The position numbers and the translations under genes were made by a program. Source: Bacilli bacterium (GTDB lineage: Bacteria > Bacillota_I > Bacilli_A > RF39 > UBA660). From it: a stretch of DNA of 24,100 bases. Below, in pieces: positions 1 through 6,357 of the stretch (positions within the stretch are counted from its first letter, which is position 1; each line of letters starts with the position of its first letter). The notes beneath the pieces were generated by a model that made no database searches, was not told where the DNA came from, and worked only from the letters and a program-made list of their open reading frames with translations. The stretch spans positions 1-24,100 of the forward strand of contig JAFUNE010000019.1 in assembly GCA_017473105.1 (NCBI GenBank). The letters run 5' to 3'.

Positions 1-181
1 ACTGTTATTCCAGACTCGAAGGTAGATTACCCACGTGTTACTCACCCTTGCGCCACTAAGTGGTAAACCAAATCCGAATTTGAGCAAGCTCGCATTCTTC
101 ATTGGGCCACTTCGTTCGACTTGCATGTCTTAGGCATGCCGACAGCGTTAATCCTGATCCAGGATCAAACTCTCAATAAAA
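1..181 (-). rRNA. rrs: 16S ribosomal RNA, 5' end (partial)
   Basis: Read on the minus strand, the sequence opens with the conserved 16S start (AGAGTTTGATCCTGG), continues through ACGCTG..CGGCATGCCTAA and ACATGCAAGTCGAACG, and reaches GTGAGTAACACGTGGGTAA near the window edge. These are the universal 5'-domain landmarks. The gene runs off the left end, so only about 180 nt are present; the mature 5' end is near 178-183. The base after GATCCTGG is A rather than the usual C (GGATCAG instead of GGCTCAG), an oddity that falls in the common 27F primer site. AACGCTGT is also slightly unlike the usual AACGCTGG. Confidence 0.97.
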
Positions 182-287
182 TTTATTTTTAAGTTTGTTT
201 TTTTAATTTCCTAGCTACTCAAAATTTTGACGTTTTGCTTAGTTTTCAAAGATCATTTTGCAACTTCTTTTTGCAAGCTGCGTTAAT

Positions 288-316
288 AATATATCAAACT
301 CAGATTTAAAAGTCAA
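288..316 (-). promoter_or_regulatory. rRNA promoter P2 (proximal)
   Basis: On the minus strand: -35 TTGACT (311-316), a 17-nt spacer, -10 TATATT (288-293). It lies about 100 nt upstream of the mature 16S end. Between it and the gene (232-254) is a leader containing TGATCTTTGAAAACT, the conserved processing/antitermination-type leader sequence found before Firmicutes 16S genes. Confidence 0.85.
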
Positions 317-381
317 CATATTTTTTTATAAATTTTAATATTTTTTGCTTTTTATTGGCTTTTTTCTCTTCGTTCTTTAAT

Positions 382-409
382 ATTATATTCCTTTAATTAA
401 ATTTGTAAA
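382..409 (-). promoter_or_regulatory. rRNA promoter P1 (distal)
   Basis: On the minus strand: -35 TTTACA (404-409), a 16-nt spacer, -10 TATAAT (382-387), upstream of P2. Tandem promoters are normal for rRNA operons. It starts just after the terminator of the preceding gene at 415-453. Confidence 0.65.
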
Positions 410-414
410 GATAT

Positions 415-453
415 TTTTGAAAAAAAAGAACAAATTTATTTTTTGTTCTTTTT
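415..453 (-). terminator. Rho-independent terminator of the 436-981 gene
   Basis: Twelve base pairs (423-434 with 442-453, core AAAGAACAAA/TTTGTTCTTT) with a 7-nt loop, followed on the minus strand by a run of T. The stop codon (436-438) lies in the loop, so the hairpin includes the last codons. It insulates the rRNA promoters from upstream transcription. Confidence 0.85.
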
Positions 454-981
454 CATCTCACTATATAGATTACAATATCTTTCAACAACACCTGGCTCAA
501 ACGCGCTTTCTTTGTTTCTAACTAAATTGATTAAGTTTGTTAATTCTTCTTTTAATATCCTATCAATTGCTTCTGGATAATTCATAATACTTTTGTGATA
601 TTTGTATTCTCCTCTGTCTAGTACTTTAAAACTTCCATCTGGAAATACTCTTAGATCTAAATCGTAATCTATATATTTTATTGTATCCTCTTCTATAATG
701 ATTGGCGATGCCATATTACAATAATAATATATTCCATTCTTTTTATATTGCCCTATTATGTTATACCATTGCTTATAGAAAAAGTATAATACAGCAGGTT
801 CTTTAGTTCTCCATGTTCTTCCATCTGATTCTGTAACTTTAGTTTTTTCATTACCAAAAATTAAATAGTCGTCATGAATTTCTAATAGAACAGCTTCATC
901 CCAAGATCTATGAATTTTTCCATCGTGTTTGTAACCATGAATTTCATATTTTCTTCCTATTTCTAACTCTTCTATATTCAT
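436..981 (-). CDS. Nucleoside tri-/diphosphate phosphatase (DUF402, YgaC/Ntdp family)
   Basis: 181 aa, the usual length for this family. The protein matches my memory of B. subtilis YgaC (UPF0374) almost end to end: IHGYKHDGKIHRSW near the start, VTESDGRTWRTKEPAV (about 50-64), YYYCNMASP, IKYIDYDLDLRVFPDG, and YPEAIDRIL near the C terminus. Family members hydrolyse nucleoside tri- and diphosphates with divalent metal; the acidic DYDLDLRVFPDG stretch is the expected metal-binding core. It should act in the cytosol. The ATG at 981 has GAGGT seven nt upstream, which fixes the start. The gene lies just upstream of the rRNA promoters on the same strand but is closed by its own terminator. Confidence 0.93.
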   Translation of the reverse strand: MNIEELEIGRKYEIHGYKHDGKIHRSWDEAVLLEIHDDYLIFGNEKTKVTESDGRTWRTKEPAVLYFFYKQWYNIIGQYKKNGIYYYCNMASPIIIEEDTIKYIDYDLDLRVFPDGSFKVLDRGEYKYHKSIMNYPEAIDRILKEELTNLINLVRNKESAFEPGVVERYCNLYSEMKKNKK

Positions 982-1032
982 GAATTATACCTCGTCCATT
1001 TCATTATATATTAATTATTCATATTTTTCAAA

Positions 1033-1057
1033 TAAAAAAAGCCGCTAAGCGACTTTT
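1033..1057 (-). terminator. Rho-independent terminator after the 57-aa gene
   Basis: On the minus strand AGTCGC-TTA-GCGGCT (one G-U pair) flanked by A and T runs, immediately after the TAG at 1059. It closes the unit that begins with the DUF308 gene. Confidence 0.9.
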
Positions 1058-1058
1058 A

Positions 1059-1232
1059 CTACTTATTTAATGTATTTACTCCAGAATATGCTACAACTAA
1101 AATAACAATTACAACAGCTGCACCTACTAATGCATTATCCATATATTTTCCAGTGAATTCATTTAGTTTTTCATTAATCTCATTAATTTTTGATATTAAA
1201 TCAAGAAATAAAATATAATTACTTATCATCAT
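1059..1232 (-). CDS. Small single-span membrane protein (57 aa)
   Basis: This small gene is easily missed. ATG at 1232 is preceded by AAAAAGGAGATAAAAG, so GGAG sits seven nt from the start, an excellent ribosome binding site. The ORF runs to TAG at 1059, directly before a terminator. The product has a polar helix-like N-terminal half rich in Asn/Glu/Lys (ISKINEINEKLNEFTGKY) and then one hydrophobic span (ALVGAAVVIVILVVAY, about 34-49). It overlaps the end of the upstream DUF308 gene by 14 nt in another frame, which suggests translational coupling. I recognise no family. It is probably an inner-membrane peptide that works with the DUF308 protein; that partnership is inferred from overlap only. 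Confidence 0.75.
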   Translation of the reverse strand: MMISNYILFLDLISKINEINEKLNEFTGKYMDNALVGAAVVIVILVVAYSGVNTLNK

Positions 1233-1878
1233 CTTTTATCTCCTTTTTCTTATTTGTTTCTTTTTTGTTTTCTAAGCTCTTTTCTTTAACTTCTACTATT
1301 TTCGCTTCTTCAATACCATCATTAATTGCTGATTTTATTTTTTTCACTGTACTTTTAATTGTAATTGTTGAAATTATATCTAGTACTGCATATAGCAAAA
1401 TTAAAAATCCTATTAGTCTTGTTAAAAATGCTGCTCCTTTAAAAGGATTAAAAATTAACAATACTCCACATAATGTACTTATTAAAGATAATACCATTGT
1501 TGATTTCCACAAGTTATTATTATTTTTCTTTAGTTCTATACTATATTGTAACTTTGTACCACTATTAATAATTATTATTAATCCCATTACAATCGGAATT
1601 ATACTTGCAACTGCTTTTGGATTACTTATAACTATTATTCCTAGAACTACACTTATAATTCCATATACTAAGTCCATACCTGTGTCTTGATTATCTTTTA
1701 CTTCTTTATAAAATTTTAATAATGCCAAAACTCCTATAGCAACTAAAACTCCACCTATTACATATGATATTGTTACAATTGTTGCTTCTGATTCAAATAT
1801 TAAAAGTACTCCCAATACTACAAGTGCTATGGCTCCTAATATAGATGATTTAAATATTTTATTAATTATATTTTTCAT
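1219..1878 (-). CDS. DUF308/HdeD-like multi-pass membrane protein
   Basis: 219 aa from the preferred start. Hydrophobic segments follow one another: about 12-28, 36-53, 71-85, 90-106, 126-143 and 152-172, with short polar turns. The repeated pattern of a hairpin ending in G(V/I)LLIF.P or GIIVISNPK is typical of DUF308 (HdeD-like) proteins, whose role is mostly unknown. The C-terminal ~45 residues are charged and Lys/Glu-rich and should be cytosolic. A longer ORF begins at 1890, but GGAGG would then lie inside the coding sequence; GGAGG is five nt before the ATG at 1878, so I use that start. Upstream is an extended -10, TGTTATACT (1900-1908). The gene overlaps the 57-aa gene downstream. Confidence 0.8.
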   Translation of the reverse strand: MKNIINKIFKSSILGAIALVVLGVLLIFESEATIVTISYVIGGVLVAIGVLALLKFYKEVKDNQDTGMDLVYGIISVVLGIIVISNPKAVASIIPIVMGLIIIINSGTKLQYSIELKKNNNNLWKSTMVLSLISTLCGVLLIFNPFKGAAFLTRLIGFLILLYAVLDIISTITIKSTVKKIKSAINDGIEEAKIVEVKEKSLENKKETNKKKEIKDDDK

Positions 1879-1920
1879 AAGTACCTCCATCTTATATATA
1901 GTATAACATATTTTTACTTT

Positions 1921-2895
1921 CTAAGATTTAAAAACTAAAAATTTTAATAATAGTTCTGGATCTTTTCCTTTAACTGCTATTTCATAAATTAAATCTATGA
2001 TTGGAATTGTAACTTCTTTATCTTTTAATAATTGATAAATTGACTCTAAGGTATAATATCCTTCTACTGTTGTTTCTTGAAGATATGCTTCAATTTTTTC
2101 TCTTGAAGGTTTTTCTCCAATTAATTTACCAAAGCTAAAATTTCTACTCTTTGTTGATGTACATGTTAATAATAAGTCTCCTAATCCTGCAAAAGACATT
2201 ACTGTTCTCATATTACATCCAAATGCATTTAATATTGCTTCCATATCATGCATAGCTTCTGTTATTAACATTGCTTTAGTAGATTCATTTGCATTTAATC
2301 CAGCTAACATACCAGCTGATAATGCTATTACGTTTTTAATAGAACCACAAACTTCTACTCCAATAATATCATTTGTATCTCTTAATTTAATATAATCGTT
2401 TTGTAGTGCTTGTTTTGCTAAAAGTATTGTTTCTGAACTTTTACTTGCTAAAGATAGCCCTGCAGGCATCTTTGTTACTAAGTCAACCGCAAAAGATGGT
2501 CCACTTATAACAGCAACATTTTTTGTATCTAAATGTTTTTCTACTATTTGATTTATGAATAAACCAGTTCCTTGTTCAATTCCTTTTGTTGCAATTAAGA
2601 TATGATTGTCATTAACATATGGTGCCATTGATACACATAACGAATCTACAAACGCTGCTGGAATTGCAATAATCAATAAGTCTTTATCTTTTATACATTC
2701 TTCAACGTTTGTTGTAATTTTTATTGAATCATCTAATTTAAATCCTGGGATTCTTTTTTCATTCATTCTTGTTTTTTCTAACGATTTTTTTTCTTCTTCC
2801 ATTTTTGTCCACATAGTAACTTCGCAATGATTATCAATAAGTATGCTACTAATAGCCATTCCGTAAGCTCCTGAACCAAATAATCCTATTTTCAT
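1921..2895 (-). CDS. gpsA: Glycerol-3-phosphate dehydrogenase [NAD(P)+]
   Basis: 324 aa, close to the family's usual ~330. The Rossmann motif GSGAYG is at residues 7-12 after the first beta strand. IATKGIEQGTG (101-111), VISGPSFAVDL (129-139) and GSIKNVIALSAGM with the expected catalytic Lys at 187 are diagnostic. NFSFG and the C-terminal VEGYYTLES also fit. The enzyme interconverts dihydroxyacetone phosphate and sn-glycerol 3-phosphate in the cytosol, feeding phospholipid synthesis. Start ATG at 2895 has GGAG six nt upstream. No close same-strand partner: the next gene upstream is divergent. Confidence 0.97.
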   Translation of the reverse strand: MKIGLFGSGAYGMAISSILIDNHCEVTMWTKMEEEKKSLEKTRMNEKRIPGFKLDDSIKITTNVEECIKDKDLLIIAIPAAFVDSLCVSMAPYVNDNHILIATKGIEQGTGLFINQIVEKHLDTKNVAVISGPSFAVDLVTKMPAGLSLASKSSETILLAKQALQNDYIKLRDTNDIIGVEVCGSIKNVIALSAGMLAGLNANESTKAMLITEAMHDMEAILNAFGCNMRTVMSFAGLGDLLLTCTSTKSRNFSFGKLIGEKPSREKIEAYLQETTVEGYYTLESIYQLLKDKEVTIPIIDLIYEIAVKGKDPELLLKFLVFKS

Positions 2896-2977
2896 TTTTG
2901 TCTCCTATCCTTATATATAATATAAAATTTATAAATTTATCTTTTTGTATTTATATTTTATACTTTTGAAGATGTTT

Positions 2978-3004
2978 TTGTCCACTTTTTTAATTTTATC
3001 CACA
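2978..3004 (+). promoter_or_regulatory. DnaA-box-like pair in a divergent intergenic region
   Basis: TTATCCACA at 2996-3004 equals the bacterial DnaA-box consensus; TTGTCCACT at 2978-2986 is a two-mismatch copy in the same orientation 18 nt away. Flanking ATGT/ACAT arms make a short inverted repeat (2969-3011). The 208-nt region between gpsA and the 3104 gene is otherwise AT-rich. A single perfect 9-mer can occur by chance, and no replication genes are nearby. Confidence 0.3.
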
Positions 3005-3056
3005 TCTTCTTTTTAAATTGTAACATTTTTTTAACAATTTTTATAGATTTTTTATT

Positions 3057-3085
3057 TTGACTTTAAAGTTCTTTTTATATATACT
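3057..3085 (+). promoter_or_regulatory. Promoter of the 3104 gene
   Basis: -35 TTGACT (3057-3062), a 17-nt spacer, -10 TATACT (3080-3085), followed by GAGGTG and the GTG start at 3104. One of the best sigma-A-type promoters in the window. Confidence 0.8.
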
Positions 3086-3103
3086 TGATTTAGAGGTGAT
3101 AGC

Positions 3104-3898
3104 GTGAGTATTTCGTCTAACGTAAATGAATTAAATTCAATGTTTGAAACTAATCTAAGTGAAGTTTATAATGATCCAACTTCAATGAATATAATTATTA
3201 ATGATAATGATTGTAGTGACTCATTCTTTGTAGAAGTATGTAGTTTATTAAATGAGGCTGGTATTGTTTTTAGTACTACAAGAAAATGTAATGGCATTGA
3301 TATAGACGGAAGCACTGTTATTACTTTGGACCAACAATATAATTCAGGAAATAATACAATGATTTTTGCTCCATACGATAATACTAGAACTGGTTATTCA
3401 GATTCACTTGCTTTATCTATGCAAGCAGCTTTTAATCAAAATGGACAAGTTGTTAATAAATTATATTGTGGAAAAGTTGGATATAATGAAGATGAAAATG
3501 GTAATATTAATAGATTTTGTCCTACTGAAACTGAACAAGCTATTGATTCACTATCAGAAGTAAGTTTTGTTACTATTGCTTTAGGTACTGATTGTAAAGA
3601 TCCTAAACTTGTTGCGGAAATTCTTAAAAACGGATTGGTAAGACAAAAATATTATTTAGATAATTATGATAAAAATGCCGATTTAGTTTATAGAGCTAGT
3701 GAAAGTGACTCGATTGAGACAGTCGCTAACTACTTCAGTTCTGACATAAAAAGCTTATCTGTAATTAATAGTATTAAGGATAGTTCATTCCAAGATTCTC
3801 AAGCTATTATTAATCCAAATGTTATCGGAATGCCTGTTTTTGATAAAAATTCTACATTTAATCTTAGTGATTCTTTATTAAATGTGCATAAAATTTAG
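3104..3898 (+). CDS. Amidase-3-like protein without clear catalytic residues, LysM-like C terminus
   Basis: 264 aa with no signal peptide or membrane span. The start is GTG at 3104, with GAGGTG five nt upstream. Residues ~70-190 resemble the second half of N-acetylmuramoyl-L-alanine amidases: a strand, then YSDSLALSMQAAFNQNG (98-114; compare 'S..LA..iq..l'), then SEVSFVTIALGTDCKDPKLV (151-170; compare the '..VL.E.GF.sN..De..l' strand with the zinc-site Glu). Here that Glu position reads ALGT, and I see no DPGHGG-type zinc motif at the N terminus. Residues ~195-240 (YRASESDSIETVANYF..IKSLSVIN..) look like a weak LysM repeat. The inference is an inactive or divergent wall-binding amidase relative; the true amidase with canonical LysM repeats is at 23226-24100. 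Assignment is tentative. Confidence 0.5.
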   Translation: MSISSNVNELNSMFETNLSEVYNDPTSMNIIINDNDCSDSFFVEVCSLLNEAGIVFSTTRKCNGIDIDGSTVITLDQQYNSGNNTMIFAPYDNTRTGYSDSLALSMQAAFNQNGQVVNKLYCGKVGYNEDENGNINRFCPTETEQAIDSLSEVSFVTIALGTDCKDPKLVAEILKNGLVRQKYYLDNYDKNADLVYRASESDSIETVANYFSSDIKSLSVINSIKDSSFQDSQAIINPNVIGMPVFDKNSTFNLSDSLLNVHKI

Positions 3899-3909
3899 TA
3901 ATTTACATA

Positions 3910-3938
3910 TTGAAACGTTGATTTCTTTGTGTTATAAT
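3910..3938 (+). promoter_or_regulatory. Promoter of tRNA-Trp
   Basis: -35 TTGAAA (3910-3915), a 17-nt spacer ending in TGT, -10 TATAAT (3933-3938), so it also has the extended TGnTATAAT element. It sits about 30 nt upstream of the tRNA. Confidence 0.85.
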
Positions 3939-3968
3939 CAATTTGTTCAATTTTTTTGGGCAAATTAT

Positions 3969-4042
3969 AGGGGATTAGTTAAATGGTATAATAATGGTCT
4001 CCAAAACCACTGTTGGGAGTTCGATTCTCTCATCCCCTGCCA
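3969..4042 (+). tRNA. trnW: tRNA-Trp (CCA anticodon)
   Basis: Acceptor stem AGGGGAT/ATCCCCT (7 bp), D arm with GTTA/TAAT stem, anticodon stem-loop TGGT-CTCCAAA-ACCA giving anticodon CCA, T arm GGGAG-TTCGATT-CTCTC, discriminator G and an encoded CCA. The first anticodon-stem pair is an A-C mismatch, but otherwise the cloverleaf is complete. Its 3' end (from 3998) is duplicated at 9352-9398, which marks it as the insertion site of the island to its right. Confidence 0.97.
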
Positions 4043-4044
4043 TT
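3998..4044 (+). repeat. Left 47-bp direct repeat (tRNA 3' end; candidate attL core)
   Basis: From the anticodon loop through CCA and TT, this segment recurs at 9352-9398 with a single substitution (C at 4007, A at 9361); the last 37 bp are identical. Weaker similarity continues beyond both copies (GAATTT, then AAGCAAC) into the terminator that follows each. Confidence 0.9.
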
Positions 4045-4054
4045 AATGAATTTT

Positions 4055-4079
4055 AAGCAACAGTGATGTTGCTTTTTTT
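4055..4079 (+). terminator. Terminator of tRNA-Trp
   Basis: AAGCAAC-AGTGAT-GTTGCTT followed by a run of T, 12 nt after the encoded CCA. A related hairpin with the same AAGCAAC arm follows the right-hand tRNA fragment. Confidence 0.9.
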
Positions 4080-4099
4080 GTTGTTTTGGCATAGGTGAG

Positions 4100-4150
4100 T
4101 TTTTGACTAGACCACTCTACAGATATAGCAGTCCCCTCTCTAGTCAAAAA
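4100..4150. repeat. 12-bp perfect inverted repeat at the left end of the island
   Basis: TTTTTGACTAGA (4100-4111) and its exact reverse complement (4139-4150) enclose a 27-nt loop. There is no T run after either arm, so it is not a simple terminator. It lies just inside the tRNA-proximal boundary. The right end has TTTTTGACT again at 9175-9183. Possible recombination-arm site or folded RNA; function unknown. Confidence 0.6.
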
Positions 4151-4305
4151 GATTTTCTATATTGGTTCTTTTGAATGGTTGTTTCTTTTTTTAAAGTATT
4201 GATAAATAGTAATTAAATTCAAAAGTCAGAATTTCAATAGGTGTAAGGAAAGCCGTTATTTTATTTTATAATCTTATGACTGAGGCATCTTGTTTGTACC
4301 TTCGC

Positions 4306-5358
4306 CTATTTACTTGTGCTTTCTTTAATTAATTCTCCAATTTCTTTATATATCTCGTAATTTGACATTTGAAGTTCTATATTAAATGCACCACTCATAT
4401 CAGAAATATTTATTTTTCCATATAAACAAATTGGTAATTGTCTATTATCAGAATATCTTTTATCTGGTTGACCATTTTTATTTACGTATTGCCATGTATA
4501 ATCTATTACATTTGCATCCTTTGCCACAGTTTCACTTTCGACAAACCTTTGACTAGAAAATTCTAATTTTATATTTTTATAGTCTACCCCTGCAACTTTT
4601 CCTTTTTCAAAAATTACAATTTTATCCTTTAAAAATAATATTTCTTTTTTTCTTAACTTCAACTTTAATATTTTTTCTCCACCGATGTTTAGATATGGAA
4701 GCTTTGTTTCTTCAAATCTTGTGACTACTCTCTCTACTGAACTACTGGCGCCAGAATGCACTTTAAGATTAGAATTGTTTTTTTCACTTACAATTTCCCA
4801 TATTTTTTTGGAATTATTTATCTTTAACCATAGTTCTTTAAACTCTTTATATTCACTCATTGAATTATCTTCTATACTATACTCAACATTAATTTGCAAT
4901 TTCATTCGATAGTATATGTACATTATTATTCCACTTGTTAAAAATAGCATTCCTCCAAAGGCATAAACAACAGTAAACAACAATATTATTCCAAACCAAA
5001 TAAAACCTACTGAAAGCCCATGCATCTTTTTTGCTTTTTTTAAAGCTTGTATAAACTCCTCATGTGATGATTCTTCATATAAATATTCTTCTACGTTATC
5101 TATGTCTTTTGATATATCAATATTTTCTTCTATAATTTTTTTATTTTCATTATTGCTTATATTTTTCCTTTTTGCTTCACTACTTTCTGTTACATAAGAA
5201 AATCCTGTTCCTGGTATAGATGCAGTTGTTCTTGTTCTCCCACTTGCTAATCTTGTTTTTCTGTATCCTGGGACACCATAGCTATATCCAATTCCACTTT
5301 TACTTATATTAATTTTGAAATTTTTTCCGCCAAAACTTTTACTAAATCTTAATCCCAT
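4306..5358 (-). CDS. DUF4236 domain membrane protein
   Basis: 350 aa. The N-terminal ~60 residues are a DUF4236 domain: MGLRFSKSF, INISKSGIGYSYGVPG, then R/T/G-rich turns and ASIPGTGFSYV. A charged linker follows, then two adjacent hydrophobic spans at about 116-152 (FIWFGIILLFTVVYAF; MLFLTSGIIMYIYY), and a soluble C-terminal domain of ~190 residues with beta-like LKLKLRKKEILFLKDKIVIFE. DUF4236 has no settled function and is often found near mobile or defence genes. ATG at 5358 has GGAG nine nt upstream; an extended -10, TGATATAAT, lies at 5387-5395. It is the tRNA-proximal gene of the island. No good terminator is seen after its TAG. Confidence 0.8.
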   Translation of the reverse strand: MGLRFSKSFGGKNFKINISKSGIGYSYGVPGYRKTRLASGRTRTTASIPGTGFSYVTESSEAKRKNISNNENKKIIEENIDISKDIDNVEEYLYEESSHEEFIQALKKAKKMHGLSVGFIWFGIILLFTVVYAFGGMLFLTSGIIMYIYYRMKLQINVEYSIEDNSMSEYKEFKELWLKINNSKKIWEIVSEKNNSNLKVHSGASSSVERVVTRFEETKLPYLNIGGEKILKLKLRKKEILFLKDKIVIFEKGKVAGVDYKNIKLEFSSQRFVESETVAKDANVIDYTWQYVNKNGQPDKRYSDNRQLPICLYGKINISDMSGAFNIELQMSNYEIYKEIGELIKESTSK

Positions 5359-5469
5359 ATTACTTTACTCCTTCTTTTATATAAGGATTATATCATATAT
5401 GTCTTCTCTTAGTTTACATTTTGTTTTTTTAATTATACAGTATCAGTTTCTTGTTTATCTCTCCTTTAA

Positions 5470-5820
5470 TTAAACTCCAAAATGTATAATGTACCAGTTA
5501 TTTTCTATTGCTTCTTCGGTTAACTTAATAAGTTCATTCATTACTTTGTTATTTTCGTTATAACTTTTAATTATCTTTAAAAATTGATCTAAACTTTTTG
5601 GAGGAATTATTGTAATTCCCAAAAGATTTAAATCATTCCTTTTATACTTTTTTCGATAATAATTAAAGTATGTTTCTACATTAATAAATGAAATACCCTC
5701 AATGATGTCGTCATCTATTTTTACTCGATAGTATTTTCTTTCGTTAAAATATTTATTACTAATAAAATTGGTAAAGTAATTTGGTTTCCTTTTATATAAT
5801 ATGAAATCATGATTCGGCAT
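5470..5820 (-). CDS. Unknown 116-aa island protein
   Basis: I do not recognise a family. The ORF is open from a TTG at 5865, but that codon has no ribosome binding site and lies inside the previous gene; the ATG at 5820 has GAAGG about seven nt upstream, so I use it (an AGGAGG lies slightly further up). The product begins MPNHDFILYKRK, is rich in Tyr, Asn and Lys, and ends with a conserved-looking ...ITIIPPKSLDQFLKII and a C-terminal WYIIHFGV. No membrane span, signal or Cys cluster. It follows the 107-aa gene by 22 nt and is presumably co-transcribed with it. It could be an immunity-type or accessory protein; that is a guess from size and location. Confidence 0.65.
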   Translation of the reverse strand: MPNHDFILYKRKPNYFTNFISNKYFNERKYYRVKIDDDIIEGISFINVETYFNYYRKKYKRNDLNLLGITIIPPKSLDQFLKIIKSYNENNKVMNELIKLTEEAIENNWYIIHFGV

Positions 5821-5842
5821 AAGCGTACCTTCGTACCTCCTA

Positions 5843-6166
5843 TTAACTTGTAAATACTTTAGCAATAACTACAATAAGCAATAATCCCAAAATAACCACC
5901 CACTTAATGAGAAGATCTTTTTTATGTTGTTTGATAAAATAATTTGGTTCTTTTTCTAAATAATATTTTATCGATTGATATAGTTCTTCATTAGTTTTAT
6001 CATGACTATGCGCTATACTTCTTCCTTTGTAAAAGTAAATTACACCATCTTTGTATACTTTAATTTCTTTTTTATTATTGCTTATGATTATTTCTTCATT
6101 ATTATTTAGCTTTATATCTATGTTCTTATATTGTTTTATTAGTTTTTCATAAATTTCATTCATCAT
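5843..6166 (-). CDS. Unknown 107-aa protein with C-terminal membrane anchor
   Basis: The soluble N-terminal ~80 residues (IKLNNNEEIIISNNKKEIK, then YKDGVIYFYKGRS) look like a small beta-rich domain. It ends in one hydrophobic helix (WVVILGLLLIVVIAKVF, about 89-105), giving a tail-anchored topology. I recognise no family. Two ATGs open the gene (6166 and 6163); AAGGTG lies four to seven nt upstream of them. It is the first gene after the 35-nt repeat array and strong terminator at 6207-6355, on the same strand, the position a toxin would occupy in a type III toxin-antitoxin locus, yet it does not resemble ToxN/AbiQ/CptN. Confidence 0.65.
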   Translation of the reverse strand: MMNEIYEKLIKQYKNIDIKLNNNEEIIISNNKKEIKVYKDGVIYFYKGRSIAHSHDKTNEELYQSIKYYLEKEPNYFIKQHKKDLLIKWVVILGLLLIVVIAKVFTS

Positions 6167-6206
6167 GTTTCACCTTCGATTGTATTATTATATAATAAAT
6201 TCACAC

Positions 6207-6246
6207 AAAACAAAAGATTAGAGTCTGCTCTCTAATCTTTTGTTTT
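6207..6246 (-). terminator. Strong hairpin terminator after rloB and the repeat array
   Basis: A perfect 17-bp stem (6207-6223 with 6230-6246; arm starts AAAACAAAAGATTAG) with a 6-nt loop. Read on the minus strand it ends in TTTTGTTTT, so it can terminate transcription coming from rloA-rloB and the repeats. The symmetric A/T ends would allow two-way function. Confidence 0.85.
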
Positions 6247-6355
6247 AAGTTCCTACTTAATGGCTGGAATCACCACTTTTTTAACTACCATTTATGGCTG
6301 GTTTTACCGCTTTTTTATGTTCCTCTTAATAGTGGGAATCACTAGCTTTTAATAT
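6247..6355 (-). repeat. Three tandem imperfect ~35-nt repeats
   Basis: On the minus strand, between the rloB stop and the 17-bp terminator, three units follow one another at ~35-nt spacing. Units 1 and 3 share GTGATTCC, then C(A/T)ATTAAG, then AGGAAC; unit 2 keeps AAAAAAGCGGT, ACCAGCCAT and AATGGTAGT. Each unit can form a short hairpin at the same place (unit 1 TAGTG-ATTCC-CACTA; unit 2 GCGGT-AAA-ACCAGC with one bulge). Unit length, copy number and the following terminator match the antitoxin RNA genes of type III toxin-antitoxin systems, but no ToxN-like gene follows. Confidence 0.65.
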
Positions 6356-6357
6356 TA

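Noticed and set aside
1190..1690. 166-aa plus-strand ORF
   Set aside because: Antisense shadow of the DUF308 gene; its hydrophobic look is inherited from the complementary membrane-span codons.
2606..2830. Plus-strand ORF inside gpsA
   Set aside because: Antisense shadow of a confidently identified gene. The same holds for ORFs at 4685-4912, 7250-7525, 13111-13350, 22702-22890, and 3366-3563 in another frame of the 3104 gene.
2978..3004. Replication origin
   Set aside because: One perfect and one weak DnaA box in AT-rich DNA is too little, and dnaA, dnaN, rpmH or other origin-neighbour genes are absent. In a genome this AT-rich the 9-mer can occur by chance.
5470..5865. ToxN-like toxin
   Set aside because: The arrangement with repeats fits, but neither this protein nor the 107-aa one shows the ToxN/AbiQ pattern of motifs or length.
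6247..6355. CRISPR array
   Set aside because: The units are contiguous and diverged, without regular spacers between identical repeats, and no cas genes are present.
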